Positions 31,377 through 40,355 of a DNA stretch of 52,720 nt are shown here, in pieces. This DNA is from Bacteroidales bacterium (GTDB taxonomy: Bacteria; Bacteroidota; Bacteroidia; Bacteroidales; UBA932), in NCBI GenBank assembly GCA_024401975.1, contig JAKSKB010000003.1, positions 1-52,720 on the forward strand, given 5' to 3'. The first letter of the stretch is position 1; each line of letters starts with the position of its first letter. The notes under the pieces were generated by a model. The model was given only the letters and a program-made list of their open reading frames with translations, ran no database searches and was not told where the DNA came from. Made by a program: the position numbers and the translations under genes.

Positions 31377-33092
31377 GTGAAACTGAAGCCTTTCCTGATA
31401 CTGCTGATACCGTTTCTGGTGTCAGATTTCCACGCGTTCGCGGCGGAAGATGCTCCTTCGATTCCGACGGAGAGGAAAGTGCTCGTGCTTCCGGTAGAGT
31501 TCAAGAACCTTTCATTCACGTATGAGGCGGAAGATTTGCGGGCTCTTCTTTCGCAGAGGGGATATTCCCGCGGCGGAGCCGCCGGTTGCGTCGAAGAATA
31601 TTTCGATGCGCAATTGGGGGATTCCCTTCACGTGCGCTTTACCGTGGCACCGAAAGTTACTCTTTTACACGACTATGCTTATTACAGCGTCAATACCTTA
31701 AGTGGTAAACCAGTCAGGCGGGCGGAAGCAGTCAAGGAAGCCTGCCTTTCTTCCGATCAGGCCGTTGATTTTTCCATTTTCGACAATATCGTCATATTTT
31801 ACGCCGGGGGATCGCCTGCGGACGGATGCGCCTCTAGGGAACATCTTTCTCCGCACAGCTGGATTCTTTCCGAGGCAGGTATAAACCTGTCCCTTGATGG
31901 AGTGCCAATCAACCTCTACTCGATGTGTCCCGAACTCATGGCCGGCAGTGACGGACAAGCGGTTTTCACGGGTCTCGGATTCCTGTGCCACGAGTATTCG
32001 CACCAGCTCGGATTGCTTGATTTATACGATACCGACGAAGCGGGTAGCGGTGGAAAAGGTTCCGCGCTGATGAGGACCACGAGCATAATGGATGAGGGAA
32101 TGTTCAACCTGTACGGTGCGCTTCCACCCAACTACAATGCAATCGAACGGGAGATGCTCGGTATCGCGAAGATTCTTCCCTTGACGGTCGGAGCACACAC
32201 TCTCCGGCCAGTTAATGAGGATAATGCCGTTTACCGTCTCGATACCGGCGTCGAGGGTGAATATTTTCTTTTCGAATGTCGTGATGACAAGGGTTGGGAT
32301 GCCGGAATAGGGATGAACGGACTTATGGTCTATCACGTGGACAAGTCGTCCAACGACTCCGGTTGCGGTCTTACGGCGGCGGAAAGATGGAAACCGTCGG
32401 AGAACAAAGTCAACGCGAACATAAAGCATCAGTGCGCTTATCTAATACGCCCGGGTGAATCTTTCTCATACTCGAGCGACCCGCCTTTGCTTCCCTGGTC
32501 AGGAAAGGCGCTGCCCCTGGCACTTTCATCCATAAAGCGCAATGATGACGGGAGTGTCTCATTCGAAGTGTGCGCTCCGTTGAACATAGACCGGGCGGAC
32601 GTCTTTCAGGATGCGGTGATTCTCCAATGGCGCGGGAGCGTGGAGGATGGGGAAAAGACGCTTTTGGAGTGGGAAGACGGGGAAGGGAATCTTAAGAAGA
32701 TAGAGTGCAGTCCTTATGAGTCAGGCTGTTTTGCCTGTGTGGTGGAGGGGCTTATGTCCGGAGAACGGTACAAGTTCAGCGTAAGTCGGGAAGGGGGTAA
32801 GGACAGGACTTCAATCGACGTGACCACCTTGTTCTATGGCGGATATCCTTTTATCCGCGTACCAGATGTGGGGAGGAACCCGGACGGCTCGTATTCTGCC
32901 GGAGCGGCTTTCCCCTTGCGGGTGATGAATGCCGTCGATGTTGCCGGTGTCGAATGGTATCTGGATTCCACTCCCGTATCAGTTGGTCCGGACGGATATT
33001 TTCATCTGCAATCTTCCGCAGAGTTGAAAGCGGTTGTCCGGTATAATGACGGCACGGATGAAACATTAGTCAAATGCTTGAAAGTGAAATGA
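31377..33092 (+). CDS. M6-family metalloprotease (immune inhibitor A-like), exported
   Basis: A 571-residue secreted zinc protease. GTG 31377 is the only reasonable start: it directly precedes a signal peptide (KLKPFLILLIPFLVSDFHAFA), and there is no ATG nearby. The zinc motif HEYSHQLGLLDLYD fits HExxHxxGxxD and is followed by the Met-turn-like SIMDEGMFN. Upstream, VLVLPVEFKNLSFTY and EEYFDAQLGDSLHVRFTV match the M6 N-terminal region. The C-terminal about 200 residues look like one or two fibronectin/Ig-like beta domains. It is coupled to a small lipoprotein gene by ATGA overlap. Confidence 0.85.
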   Translation: MKLKPFLILLIPFLVSDFHAFAAEDAPSIPTERKVLVLPVEFKNLSFTYEAEDLRALLSQRGYSRGGAAGCVEEYFDAQLGDSLHVRFTVAPKVTLLHDYAYYSVNTLSGKPVRRAEAVKEACLSSDQAVDFSIFDNIVIFYAGGSPADGCASREHLSPHSWILSEAGINLSLDGVPINLYSMCPELMAGSDGQAVFTGLGFLCHEYSHQLGLLDLYDTDEAGSGGKGSALMRTTSIMDEGMFNLYGALPPNYNAIEREMLGIAKILPLTVGAHTLRPVNEDNAVYRLDTGVEGEYFLFECRDDKGWDAGIGMNGLMVYHVDKSSNDSGCGLTAAERWKPSENKVNANIKHQCAYLIRPGESFSYSSDPPLLPWSGKALPLALSSIKRNDDGSVSFEVCAPLNIDRADVFQDAVILQWRGSVEDGEKTLLEWEDGEGNLKKIECSPYESGCFACVVEGLMSGERYKFSVSREGGKDRTSIDVTTLFYGGYPFIRVPDVGRNPDGSYSAGAAFPLRVMNAVDVAGVEWYLDSTPVSVGPDGYFHLQSSAELKAVVRYNDGTDETLVKCLKVK

Positions 33093-33496
33093 AAACCATC
33101 TGGAAGATTATATTGTTCACACTGGCGTTGCTCATCTGCGGCTGCTGTCCTGCAAAATTCGAGGACGTGTACACAGGAAGTGATACGCCGTCTTTGACGG
33201 TGCGCGGCGAAAGCCAGCTCAAATTCGATCCGATGTATATGCAGCAGTCCTTCAGCCGTTCCCGCGGAGAATTCAGGGTGGGTACCGACAATATGTCAGA
33301 ATATTTCGTGCTCAAAGTGTCCCAAATCCCGTCCGAAGAGAACCAGAATCTGACGGCAGACGTTAAATGGACTTCTGGAGAATCCATAAAGGAACTTCAC
33401 CGGCGCAAATTCACCGTTAAAAAAATGGAGGCCGGTACGATATGGCTATGGTGTTCTCCGGACAATATACTCGCCGTGGTCAGGATTCCGGATTAG
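33089..33496 (+). CDS. Small lipoprotein of unknown function
   Basis: A 135-residue protein with an N-terminal hydrophobic stretch ([17 protein letters not shown]), where LICGC fits a lipobox. The mature part is predicted beta-rich ([47 protein letters not shown]). ATG 33089 overlaps the M6 protease stop, so the two are probably translated together and may work together as an anchor, chaperone or inhibitor; this is inference. No family recognised. The 3' end overlaps convergent tdk by 17 bp. Confidence 0.7.
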   Translation: MKTIWKIILFTLALLICGCCPAKFEDVYTGSDTPSLTVRGESQLKFDPMYMQQSFSRSRGEFRVGTDNMSEYFVLKVSQIPSEENQNLTADVKWTSGESIKELHRRKFTVKKMEAGTIWLWCSPDNILAVVRIPD

Positions 33497-34079
33497 GAGC
33501 AGATTCTTGGTCCCCTGCCTTTCTTGCGTTATTGTAACAATGCCTGCAAAGAGGCTCATACAGATCCTTTTCTCCAAGTACGACAAGATTCCTGTCTTTT
33601 GAGAGACGGTGGGAGTGGTTGGCGAGTGAGCCGCATTTCACGCAGATGGCGTGAACCTTCTGCACGTCTTCAGCTATGGCCATAAGGTCAGGCATCGGGC
33701 CGAAAGGATTGCCGAGGAAGTCCGTATCCAGTCCGGCTATTATAACTCTTTTGCCTGCATTGGCAAGAGTCTGGCAGACTTTTACGAGACTGTCGTCGAA
33801 AAACTGCGCCTCATCTATGCCCACCACCTGAATGTCGCCCGGAATGTCAAGCATTTCTTCCGGAGATGCGACAGGTCTGGACTTTACGCTGTGAAGGTCG
33901 TGCGACACGACGTCTTCGTCCGAGTAGCGGTTGTCTGTCAGTGGCTTGAAAACGGCTATTTTCTGGTTGGCAAACTGCGCTCTTTTCAATCTTCTGATAA
34001 GTTCTTCGGTCTTTCCCGAGAACATCGAACCGCAAATAACTTCAACACTTCCGGATTTTTTGAAACTTTCCGAGTACAT
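33480..34079 (-). CDS. tdk: Thymidine kinase
   Basis: Type II (TK1-like) thymidine kinase for pyrimidine salvage. The 199 residues contain P-loop [17 protein letters not shown], the Mg-binding/catalytic region IDEAQFFDD, the lasso substrate loop near [12 protein letters not shown], and four zinc-binding cysteines in CVKCG and CRHC. ATG 34079 is preferred because it fits the family length and lies 31 bp from a -7 element; a start at 34112 would overlap that promoter. Divergent from the PE-rich gene. Confidence 0.93.
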   Translation of the reverse strand: MYSESFKKSGSVEVICGSMFSGKTEELIRRLKRAQFANQKIAVFKPLTDNRYSDEDVVSHDLHSVKSRPVASPEEMLDIPGDIQVVGIDEAQFFDDSLVKVCQTLANAGKRVIIAGLDTDFLGNPFGPMPDLMAIAEDVQKVHAICVKCGSLANHSHRLSKDRNLVVLGEKDLYEPLCRHCYNNARKAGDQESAPNPES

Positions 34080-34094
34080 ATCAAATTCTTTATT

Positions 34095-34117
34095 TAACTT
34101 TGTATGGTACAAATATA
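34095..34117. promoter_or_regulatory. Overlapping divergent promoters (tdk and the PE-rich gene)
   Basis: TAACTTTG (34095-34102, plus strand, for the gene at 34133) and TATATTTG (34117-34110, minus strand, for tdk) lie within 23 bp and point past each other, so the two units probably compete for RNA polymerase. Confidence 0.6.
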
Positions 34118-34132
34118 ACGAAATCTTGTTTT

Positions 34133-34846
34133 ATGGGAAGTGATATCGGACAGGAGATATCCCTGATAAGGGAATCGATAGGACTAATACGGAACAGTCT
34201 CGATGATATCGAAAGACGGCTGGCTTATCTGGAAAGTGTACCGGAAAGAGGGGAGGGAGTCTCGGATGCGGAAGAGATGACGTTCGACATAGGCCCGGAG
34301 CCGGTCGCGATTACAGATGTCGTCCGGTCCGAACCCGAGCCGGTTTTCAATACTGAACCAGAACAGGAGTCCGAGCCGGAGTCCGGACCCGACATGCCGG
34401 AAGAGCCGGAACCCGAGCCGGAGTCCGATACTCAGGAAGAGGCGGAATCTCCGGAAACGCCGGATTCTTCGGCGGAGACGCTTTTCGACGGCAGCGCACA
34501 GGAACGGCCGACACACGCCCTTGAAAGCATCAACGACCTGGAGTCGTCTCACGTCCGTCCGTCCATAATGGACAGTATGTCCGTGAACCGTCCCTGGAAA
34601 ATTGACATTCCGGGCACCCCGGTTCGCAATATATTGAGCGCCATCTCATTGAATGACCGGGTCCTGTTTATCGAGAAGCTTTTCGGCTCCAATCCAATAC
34701 TCTTTCAGGAGACCGTCAGCTACTTCAATTCACTGGAGAATTTCAGTGATGCCGAGACATACATAGCGGAAAATTTTACCGAATGGAATCTTGATTCCGA
34801 TACCGTGTACAGGTTTATGATGGCCGTCAGACGTAAACTCCAGTGA
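34133..34846 (+). CDS. Conserved-looking hypothetical protein with a PE-rich linker
   Basis: A 237-residue cytosolic protein with no signal peptide and no recognised family. The N-terminus is a predicted coiled helix (GQEISLIRESIGLIRNSLDDIERRLAYLE). Residues about 60-130 are a disordered acidic linker rich in Pro-Glu and Ser. The C-terminal about 90 residues form a compact helical domain (WKIDIPGTPVRNILSAISLNDRVLFIEKLFG... DAETYIAENFTEWNLDSDTVYRFMMAVRRKL). The layout suggests a scaffold or adaptor. It lies 1 bp upstream of rsmI and probably shares its transcript. Confidence 0.75.
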   Translation: MGSDIGQEISLIRESIGLIRNSLDDIERRLAYLESVPERGEGVSDAEEMTFDIGPEPVAITDVVRSEPEPVFNTEPEQESEPESGPDMPEEPEPEPESDTQEEAESPETPDSSAETLFDGSAQERPTHALESINDLESSHVRPSIMDSMSVNRPWKIDIPGTPVRNILSAISLNDRVLFIEKLFGSNPILFQETVSYFNSLENFSDAETYIAENFTEWNLDSDTVYRFMMAVRRKLQ

Positions 34847-34847
34847 T

Positions 34848-35582
34848 ATGCCCGGCATATTGTACATAGTTCCGACTCCGGTGGGCAATCTTGAGGATAT
34901 GACATTCAGGGCTGTGACCGTCCTCAAGGAGGCCGATTTGATTCTGGCGGAAGACACACGCTCAAGCGGCGTACTGCTCAAGCATTACGGTATCCGTGGC
35001 AAGTTGCAGTCGCACCACAAGTACAACGAGCACCATACGGTCGGTCTGGTGAAAGAAAAGATATTGTCCGGCATGAACGTGGCTCTCATAAGCGATGCCG
35101 GTACTCCCGGAGTATCCGACCCCGGATTTCTCCTTGTGAGGGAATGCGCTGCAGAAGGTATAGAGGTGCGCACGTTGCCCGGCGCCACGGCCTGCATCCC
35201 GGCAATAGTGTCTTCGGGGCTTCCCTGCAACCGTTTCTGTTTTGAAGGCTTCCTGCCTCAAAAAAAGGGGAGGCAGACGCTGCTCGGCGAACTCTCGTAC
35301 GAAACCCGCACGATGGTATTCTATGAATCTCCCCGCCGTCTGGTAAAGACGTTGGAACAGTTCGCTCTCTGTTTTGGCCCGGAGCGTGAATGCTCGGTTG
35401 CGAGGGAAATATCGAAAGTATATGAAGAGCATAGGCGGGGGACTCTCGCCGAAGTGGCCCGGTGGTTCGGGGAACACGAGCCGAAGGGCGAAATAGTGAT
35501 AGTCGTGGCCGGGGCACCGGCAAAAAAACACAAGGATGAGAAGAGAGATGGAAGGGAAGGACAATCCGAAAGCGGGGCATAG
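34848..35582 (+). CDS. rsmI: 16S rRNA (cytidine-1402-2'-O)-methyltransferase
   Basis: Methylates the 2'-O of C1402 in the ribosomal P site using S-adenosylmethionine. The 244 residues show the tetrapyrrole-methylase-fold hallmarks LYIVPTPVGNLEDMTFRAV, ADLILAEDTRSSGVLLKHYGI, ALISDAGTPGVSDPGFLLV, LPGATACIPAIVSSGLP and FYESPRRLVKTLE. The last residues are Lys/Glu-rich. Its 3' end overlaps the HhH gene by 47 bp. Confidence 0.93.
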   Translation: MPGILYIVPTPVGNLEDMTFRAVTVLKEADLILAEDTRSSGVLLKHYGIRGKLQSHHKYNEHHTVGLVKEKILSGMNVALISDAGTPGVSDPGFLLVRECAAEGIEVRTLPGATACIPAIVSSGLPCNRFCFEGFLPQKKGRQTLLGELSYETRTMVFYESPRRLVKTLEQFALCFGPERECSVAREISKVYEEHRRGTLAEVARWFGEHEPKGEIVIVVAGAPAKKHKDEKRDGREGQSESGA

Positions 35583-36483
35583 GTTCTCCGCATCGTTCAA
35601 GACAGGTGCCATAGCGCTGGCATTTCTTATTATCGGTTATCAGGTGGCGCTTTTCGTAGGAGCGTCGGCACGTGAGAGGATTGTTGCCAACAGGGACAAT
35701 CCCGATACGGTTTTCGTATATGTGCGGCCCGAGGCGGAAGAATCGGGGCCGGGGAGTGTAGAAAGTGGAAAAGACAGCCGTACAGGAAATCCAGCAAGGC
35801 ACGCAACTTCCAAAGAAGATGCGGTTCGCCGTTCCGTGCATTCACCTGCGGCGGATAAGATATACCGCAAAGTTTCCCCGCGACGCTATGAGTCATTCCG
35901 TTTCAATCCCAACACGGCTACCGTGGACGAGTTGATGCGTCTGGGATTCTCCGAAAAACAGGCGCTTTCCATCGATTCGTACAGAAAGAAAGGGGGCAAA
36001 TTCAGGCGGCCAGATGATTTTTCGCGCTCGTACGTCGTTTCCGACACTTTGTTCGAACGCCTGCGACCTTATATCGATATTCCGCTTCTGGATCTGAATT
36101 CCGCTGATTCATCCGCTTTTGACGCACTTCCGGGTATCGGCCCCTATTTCGCTGCAAAGATGGTGGAGTACCGCCGTATACTGCACGGATACTCATATCC
36201 GGAACAACTTATGGAAATCCGGCATTTCGACGAGGAGAAATATGATTCCGTGAAAGACCTCGTGACGGTTGGGGAGCACCCGCCTTATCCGCTTTGGACT
36301 TTGCCGGAGGATTCTTTGCGCAGGCATCCCTATATCACGGACTCCGAAGCCCGCGGAATAGTCCTTTTCCGGGAGAACAGCCCCAGGGGGGAATGGTCCG
36401 TGGATGCCTTGTCGCGTGCGGGAGTGCTTGTCGGCGAGGATGCCCGCAGGCTTTTGCGCTGCCGCATTGCATCCCCCGATTAG
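35536..36483 (+). CDS. Membrane-anchored helix-hairpin-helix protein (ComEA-like)
   Basis: A 315-residue protein with an N-terminal membrane helix (TGAIALAFLIIGYQVALFVG) and a low-complexity linker. It then has helix-hairpin-helix modules: FRFNPNTATVDELMRLGFSEKQA, LDLNSADSSAFDALPGIGPYFAAKMVEYR, and a less regular third copy near residues 250-310. The N-x-A-T and GIGPYFAAKM motifs match ComEA-type DNA-binding domains, so a periplasmic DNA-binding role is likely, though no competence pilus genes are near. It begins 47 bp inside rsmI. ATG 35548 is an alternative start. Confidence 0.8.
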   Translation: MRREMEGKDNPKAGHRFSASFKTGAIALAFLIIGYQVALFVGASARERIVANRDNPDTVFVYVRPEAEESGPGSVESGKDSRTGNPARHATSKEDAVRRSVHSPAADKIYRKVSPRRYESFRFNPNTATVDELMRLGFSEKQALSIDSYRKKGGKFRRPDDFSRSYVVSDTLFERLRPYIDIPLLDLNSADSSAFDALPGIGPYFAAKMVEYRRILHGYSYPEQLMEIRHFDEEKYDSVKDLVTVGEHPPYPLWTLPEDSLRRHPYITDSEARGIVLFRENSPRGEWSVDALSRAGVLVGEDARRLLRCRIASPD

Positions 36484-37400
36484 TATTTCGAACGGCGCGG
36501 ATGATGCTCCAGAATGGCAGACTGCCAGGTGGATGCTTCGATATGGGTGTATATCTCCGTGGTGAGAATGCTCTCGTGGCCGAGCATGTCCTGAACGGCC
36601 CTCAGGTCCGCTCCGTTTTCTATGAGGTGGGTTGCGAACGAATGTCTGAAAGTGTGGGGGGAAATTTCCTTCAGTATGCCTGCGGCCAGGGCCTGCTTCT
36701 TGACCATATTGAAGATGGATACCCTGCTGAGTTTCTTTCCCGACCTGTTGAGGAAGAGTATGTCCTCCGAGTCGCTGTCAGCGGGCTCGGGGCGCACTGA
36801 CAGATAGTTGAGGATGCAGTCTATGGCGATTTCACCTATAGGTATGATTCTTTCCTTGTTTCCCTTGCCTATGATGCGGATTATGCGCTCCTTCATATAG
36901 ACGTTGGAAATCTTGAGACCGGATGCTTCCGACACCCTCAGGCCGCAACCGTACAGCACTTCAAGTATGGCTCTGTCTCTTACTCCTGTGTCCGTCCCGA
37001 GGTTTACGGAATCCATTATATCCTCGATTTCGCGGCGGGACAGTACGGCAGGAAGGTATCTCCCCAGTTTCGGAAAGTCGATGAGGTCGCAGGGATTCCC
37101 GCTGATTTCCTTTTCCATTATCTGCCAGTTGAAAAAGGACTTCAACGCGCTCAGCAGCCTTGCCTGTGAACGTTTGGAAATTTGCGACGAACGCGCGGAA
37201 ACGTAACATCCTATGTCCTCAGGGGTTATAGAGCGGATATCCTTGTCTGCGAATTCGAGGAATTTCGCGACATCGGAGCAGTAGGACGAGACGGTGTTCG
37301 GTGACATCTTCCTTTCCATCGTAAGATAGTAGGAGTAGTCCTTGAACACTGTCCTCCTCGTATGATTGGACGGTCCGCCGCTTGCGATTTTGCGCGCCAT
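36480..37400 (-). CDS. xerD: Tyrosine recombinase XerD
   Basis: Site-specific recombinase that resolves chromosome dimers at dif together with XerC. The 306 residues are full length and intact. The core-binding domain is FKDYSYYLTMERKMSPNTVSSY... SALKSFFNWQIME. The catalytic residues are Arg in GCGLRVSEASGL, Lys in GKGNKERIIPIG, HTFRHSFATH, GHESILTTEIYTH and the Tyr nucleophile therein. Assignment as XerD over XerC rests on general similarity and on a second, xerC-like gene at 6226. It follows the DPP III gene by 12 bp and its stop overlaps the convergent HhH gene. Confidence 0.9.
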   Translation of the reverse strand: MARKIASGGPSNHTRRTVFKDYSYYLTMERKMSPNTVSSYCSDVAKFLEFADKDIRSITPEDIGCYVSARSSQISKRSQARLLSALKSFFNWQIMEKEISGNPCDLIDFPKLGRYLPAVLSRREIEDIMDSVNLGTDTGVRDRAILEVLYGCGLRVSEASGLKISNVYMKERIIRIIGKGNKERIIPIGEIAIDCILNYLSVRPEPADSDSEDILFLNRSGKKLSRVSIFNMVKKQALAAGILKEISPHTFRHSFATHLIENGADLRAVQDMLGHESILTTEIYTHIEASTWQSAILEHHPRRSKY

Positions 37401-37412
37401 TCCGGGAAAATG

Positions 37413-39407
37413 CTATTCGAGGGCTCTGTAGCGGTGTCCGTAATCAAGTTGCTGCTGCAGAAAGTCATCGGCATATCTGAGTCGGTAATCTACGATGCGG
37501 CCTTCTTTTTCGACAGGAACTATGTCAGGATTTATGAATCCCCCGTAAGGCTTGAGATTGAGGGCTGAGTAGCGTTTCAGTACCTCGCGGTGGATATCCG
37601 GATCTATGTTGACGGCATACTTGCTGACAAGGGCTTTTCCCGCTTCATAGTCTCCTTCCGATTTGATGCGCTGCACTTCGGCCAGGAGTTCCGCGAAAAG
37701 TTTCCGCAGGGCGCTGTAGTCGTTGATGACGAAGTAGGTCTTGCCGTCACGGCTTTTCTTTTCTATGACCTTGTCGGCCGCGCCGTGTTCATAGCACCAT
37801 TCTGCTATGAGCTTGCGGTTCTGCATATGCGCTTCGGTATTGGGACGTCCGAGTTCCACGCGAGTGAACTGTACCATCAGTCCGTTACGTATATAACTGT
37901 CATATTCGGCTTTGTAGGCCTCTGGAGAGGGGAGGATGCCGAGTTCGACGAGTTTCGGGTCGGCGGCATAGTATAGACCGAACAAATCGGCCCGGGCTTC
38001 TTCCAGTGTGGAAGAGAATTCACCCATAGCAGTACTCGAAATGCCCGGAAGAAGTTGTCCGGAACCGTGTCCCAGACATTCGTGAAGATCCGTATGGACT
38101 TCCGATGAGATGGAACCGAATTTCTTCGCGCGACTGATTTCCTGTCGGCTGTATGCGAATTCGGTCAAAGTGCTGTTGGGGGCCTCGTCCGCAGACCTGT
38201 CGTAGGCGTGAGTGATGTTGGCGATGGTGACCGATTTGGAACCGTATTCCTTGCGGATCCAGTCCGCATTGGGAAGGTTGATGCCGATAGGGGTGGAGGG
38301 GTAGCTGTCTCCGGCGAGGCACACTCCGTTGACCACCTTGGCCGATACACCCTTGCACTCCGCCTTCTTGAAACGCGCATCCACAGGGGAATTGTCCTCG
38401 AACCATTGCGCATTAGCGGAAAGCACTTCCGTTCTCCCGGACGCTTCCTCATCTTTTATGTTGACGTATCCTTCCCACGCACCCTTTCTTCCGAGAGGAT
38501 CGTTGTAGTCCTCGATGAATCCGTTGATAAAATCCACTTTGCAACCGGTGTCTTTGACCCAGGCCACGTTGAAACTGTCCCAAATCTTCAGGTCTCCAGT
38601 CTTGTAGTATTCGATGAGCAGAGCCAGATATTCCTTACGGGCTTCAGTGTCGGCGAATTCCGCGGCTTTGGCGAGTTCTTCGCAGATGCGGTCTATGGCT
38701 TCACCGTAGATGCCTCCTGACTTCCAGGCCAGTTCGACTACCTTGCCTCCTGACTTGACTACTTTGGTGTTGAGACCGTACGCCACGGGACGCGGGTCGT
38801 TGACGTCGATTATCCCGTTGTAATACTCTTCGACTTCGGCGCGGGTGACTCCCTCATAGAAATTGACGCCTGACTGAAGTACGATATCCCCTTCGGAGGA
38901 AGTGCTGCGTCTCTGCGGAAAGACGTCCGGGTCGTACATATAAGGTATCAGCAGTGATTTCGAGGCTCCGTCACCTACGCTGTCCATAAGGGATTCCATA
39001 TATTCCTTGCCGCATTCCGGAAAAAATTTGTCCTCGGCGTAATGGTGATGGATGCCGTTGGCGAAGAACACCCGTTTGGCATATACGAGGAAGTTGTCCC
39101 AATCCTTGCCGCTGCGCTCTCCGGTGTAGTTGTCGAGAATGTTTTCAAGCGTGTGACGCAGGCGTATGTTGTACTTGCAGTTTTGGTCCCAGTGTATGTC
39201 CCGGCCCCATTTAGCCGCTTCGCCGAGATGATATGCGTAAGCCTTCTGCTTGAGCGTCAAATCATCCCAGCCCGGTACGCGGAAACGCATCACTTTTATG
39301 TCTGCGAATTCATCTACGGTATATTTGAATTCATTTTTCTGCCCGTCGCAGGCTGTCGCGCCGGCGATTATGCCGGCAGTCATCAACATTTTAGCCAAAG
39401 CTCTCAT
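37413..39407 (-). CDS. Dipeptidyl peptidase III (M49), predicted lipoprotein
   Basis: Zinc exopeptidase that removes dipeptides from N-termini of oligopeptides. The 664 residues begin with a short signal ending in AGATAC, a lipobox. The zinc site is HTDLHECLGHGSGQ, the six-residue HExxxH motif of family M49 with Cys as in the Bacteroides enzyme, and the third ligand is in TLEEARADLFGLYY. The conserved SYPSTPIGINLPNADWIR is also present. First gene of a unit with xerD, with a -7 element 24 bp upstream. Confidence 0.92.
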   Translation of the reverse strand: MRALAKMLMTAGIIAGATACDGQKNEFKYTVDEFADIKVMRFRVPGWDDLTLKQKAYAYHLGEAAKWGRDIHWDQNCKYNIRLRHTLENILDNYTGERSGKDWDNFLVYAKRVFFANGIHHHYAEDKFFPECGKEYMESLMDSVGDGASKSLLIPYMYDPDVFPQRRSTSSEGDIVLQSGVNFYEGVTRAEVEEYYNGIIDVNDPRPVAYGLNTKVVKSGGKVVELAWKSGGIYGEAIDRICEELAKAAEFADTEARKEYLALLIEYYKTGDLKIWDSFNVAWVKDTGCKVDFINGFIEDYNDPLGRKGAWEGYVNIKDEEASGRTEVLSANAQWFEDNSPVDARFKKAECKGVSAKVVNGVCLAGDSYPSTPIGINLPNADWIRKEYGSKSVTIANITHAYDRSADEAPNSTLTEFAYSRQEISRAKKFGSISSEVHTDLHECLGHGSGQLLPGISSTAMGEFSSTLEEARADLFGLYYAADPKLVELGILPSPEAYKAEYDSYIRNGLMVQFTRVELGRPNTEAHMQNRKLIAEWCYEHGAADKVIEKKSRDGKTYFVINDYSALRKLFAELLAEVQRIKSEGDYEAGKALVSKYAVNIDPDIHREVLKRYSALNLKPYGGFINPDIVPVEKEGRIVDYRLRYADDFLQQQLDYGHRYRALE

Positions 39408-39416
39408 AAATTAGTG

Positions 39417-39447
39417 TTCGTTATATCGTACAAAAGTAGTAAATTTG
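39417..39447. promoter_or_regulatory. Back-to-back promoters for DPP III and tpiA
   Basis: Plus strand: TTCG at 39417-39420, exactly 19 bp, then TAAATTTG at 39440-39447 for tpiA (ATG 39487). Minus strand: TACTTTTG at 39438-39431 for the DPP III gene (ATG 39407). The two -7 octamers are separated by a single base pair. Confidence 0.7.
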
Positions 39448-39486
39448 TATTCGCGAAAAAATACAAACAACATATATCTTAAAATT

Positions 39487-40242
39487 ATGAGAAAGAAAAT
39501 AGTTGCAGGCAACTGGAAAATGAACACGAACTGCCAGGATGGAATCGAACTGGCTAAAGCGGTGGCGGAAGAGGCAAAGGCGCTCCCCGCTGGTACAGGA
39601 CTTATCGTGGCGCCGCCTTTTACGCATCTTTTCGGTGTGAGCGAGGCGCTGAAAGGCTCCAAAGTGGAACTGTCGGCCCAGAACTGCGCCGACCACGTGT
39701 CGGGTGCATACACAGGAGAGGTGTCGGTGGATATGCTCAAATCGGCCGGCTGTCAGTGGACCATACTCGGACATTCCGAGCGCCGCCAGTATTACGGTGA
39801 GACTGATGCCAAACTGGTGGAGAAAGTCAGACTCGCCCTTGAAGCCGGTCTCGGCGTGATTCTCTGCGTGGGAGAAAATCTCGATGAGAGGGAAGCCGGA
39901 CGTCACTTCGATGTCTGCACCGAGCAGATAAAGAACGTGCTCTACAACTTTACAGGCGAAGATATGAAGCGCATAGTCGTCGCTTATGAGCCCGTGTGGG
40001 CTATAGGTACGGGCAAGACCGCCTCGGCGCAGCAGGCAGAAGAAATTCACGCTTGCATACGCAAGGTGCTTTCCGACAAGTTCGGTGCTGTGGTGGCGGA
40101 AGACACTTCCATCCTTTACGGGGGAAGTTGCAAGCCGTCCAATGCGAAGGAACTCTTCGCACAGCCGGACATAGACGGTGGGCTTATCGGTGGCGCCTCG
40201 CTCAAGGCAAAGGACTTCATCGAGATAGCGCTTTCCTTCTGA
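39487..40242 (+). CDS. tpiA: Triosephosphate isomerase
   Basis: Interconverts dihydroxyacetone phosphate and glyceraldehyde-3-phosphate. The 251 residues carry the catalytic Lys in AGNWKMN, His in TILGHSERRQYYGE, and Glu in VVAYEPVWAIGTGKTA, plus the phosphate-gripping ILYGGS and GLIGGASL loops. Start 39487 follows the -7 element and matches homolog N-termini (MRKKIVAGNWKMN). Monocistronic. Confidence 0.96.
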   Translation: MRKKIVAGNWKMNTNCQDGIELAKAVAEEAKALPAGTGLIVAPPFTHLFGVSEALKGSKVELSAQNCADHVSGAYTGEVSVDMLKSAGCQWTILGHSERRQYYGETDAKLVEKVRLALEAGLGVILCVGENLDEREAGRHFDVCTEQIKNVLYNFTGEDMKRIVVAYEPVWAIGTGKTASAQQAEEIHACIRKVLSDKFGAVVAEDTSILYGGSCKPSNAKELFAQPDIDGGLIGGASLKAKDFIEIALSF

Positions 40243-40297
40243 TTACGCTTTTTATGACGGTTTCCGCATAGGAGATTGATTGCTCAAGTGGTAAAAA

Positions 40298-40353
40298 GTC
40301 GCAAAGCGACCGCCCCGGTGGCGGCGCGTAAATGCACTTCGTTCCGGCGGGTG
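40298..40353. repeat. Intergenic repeat with two hairpins, copy 2
   Basis: GTCGC/GCGAC (40298-40302 with 40306-40310) and CCGCC/GGCGG (40310-40314 with 40320-40324) are followed by GCACTTCGTTCCGGCGGGTG (40334-40353), 19 of 20 identical to 8757-8776. It lies between the convergent ends of tpiA and the next gene and could act as a bidirectional terminator, but it lacks a T-run. Confidence 0.7.
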
Positions 40354-40355
40354 AT

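Noticed and set aside
37980-38070. Unusual zinc motif HECLGH in the DPP III gene
   Set aside because: The Cys variant of the M49 HExxxH motif is known in Bacteroides-type enzymes, so it is not novel.
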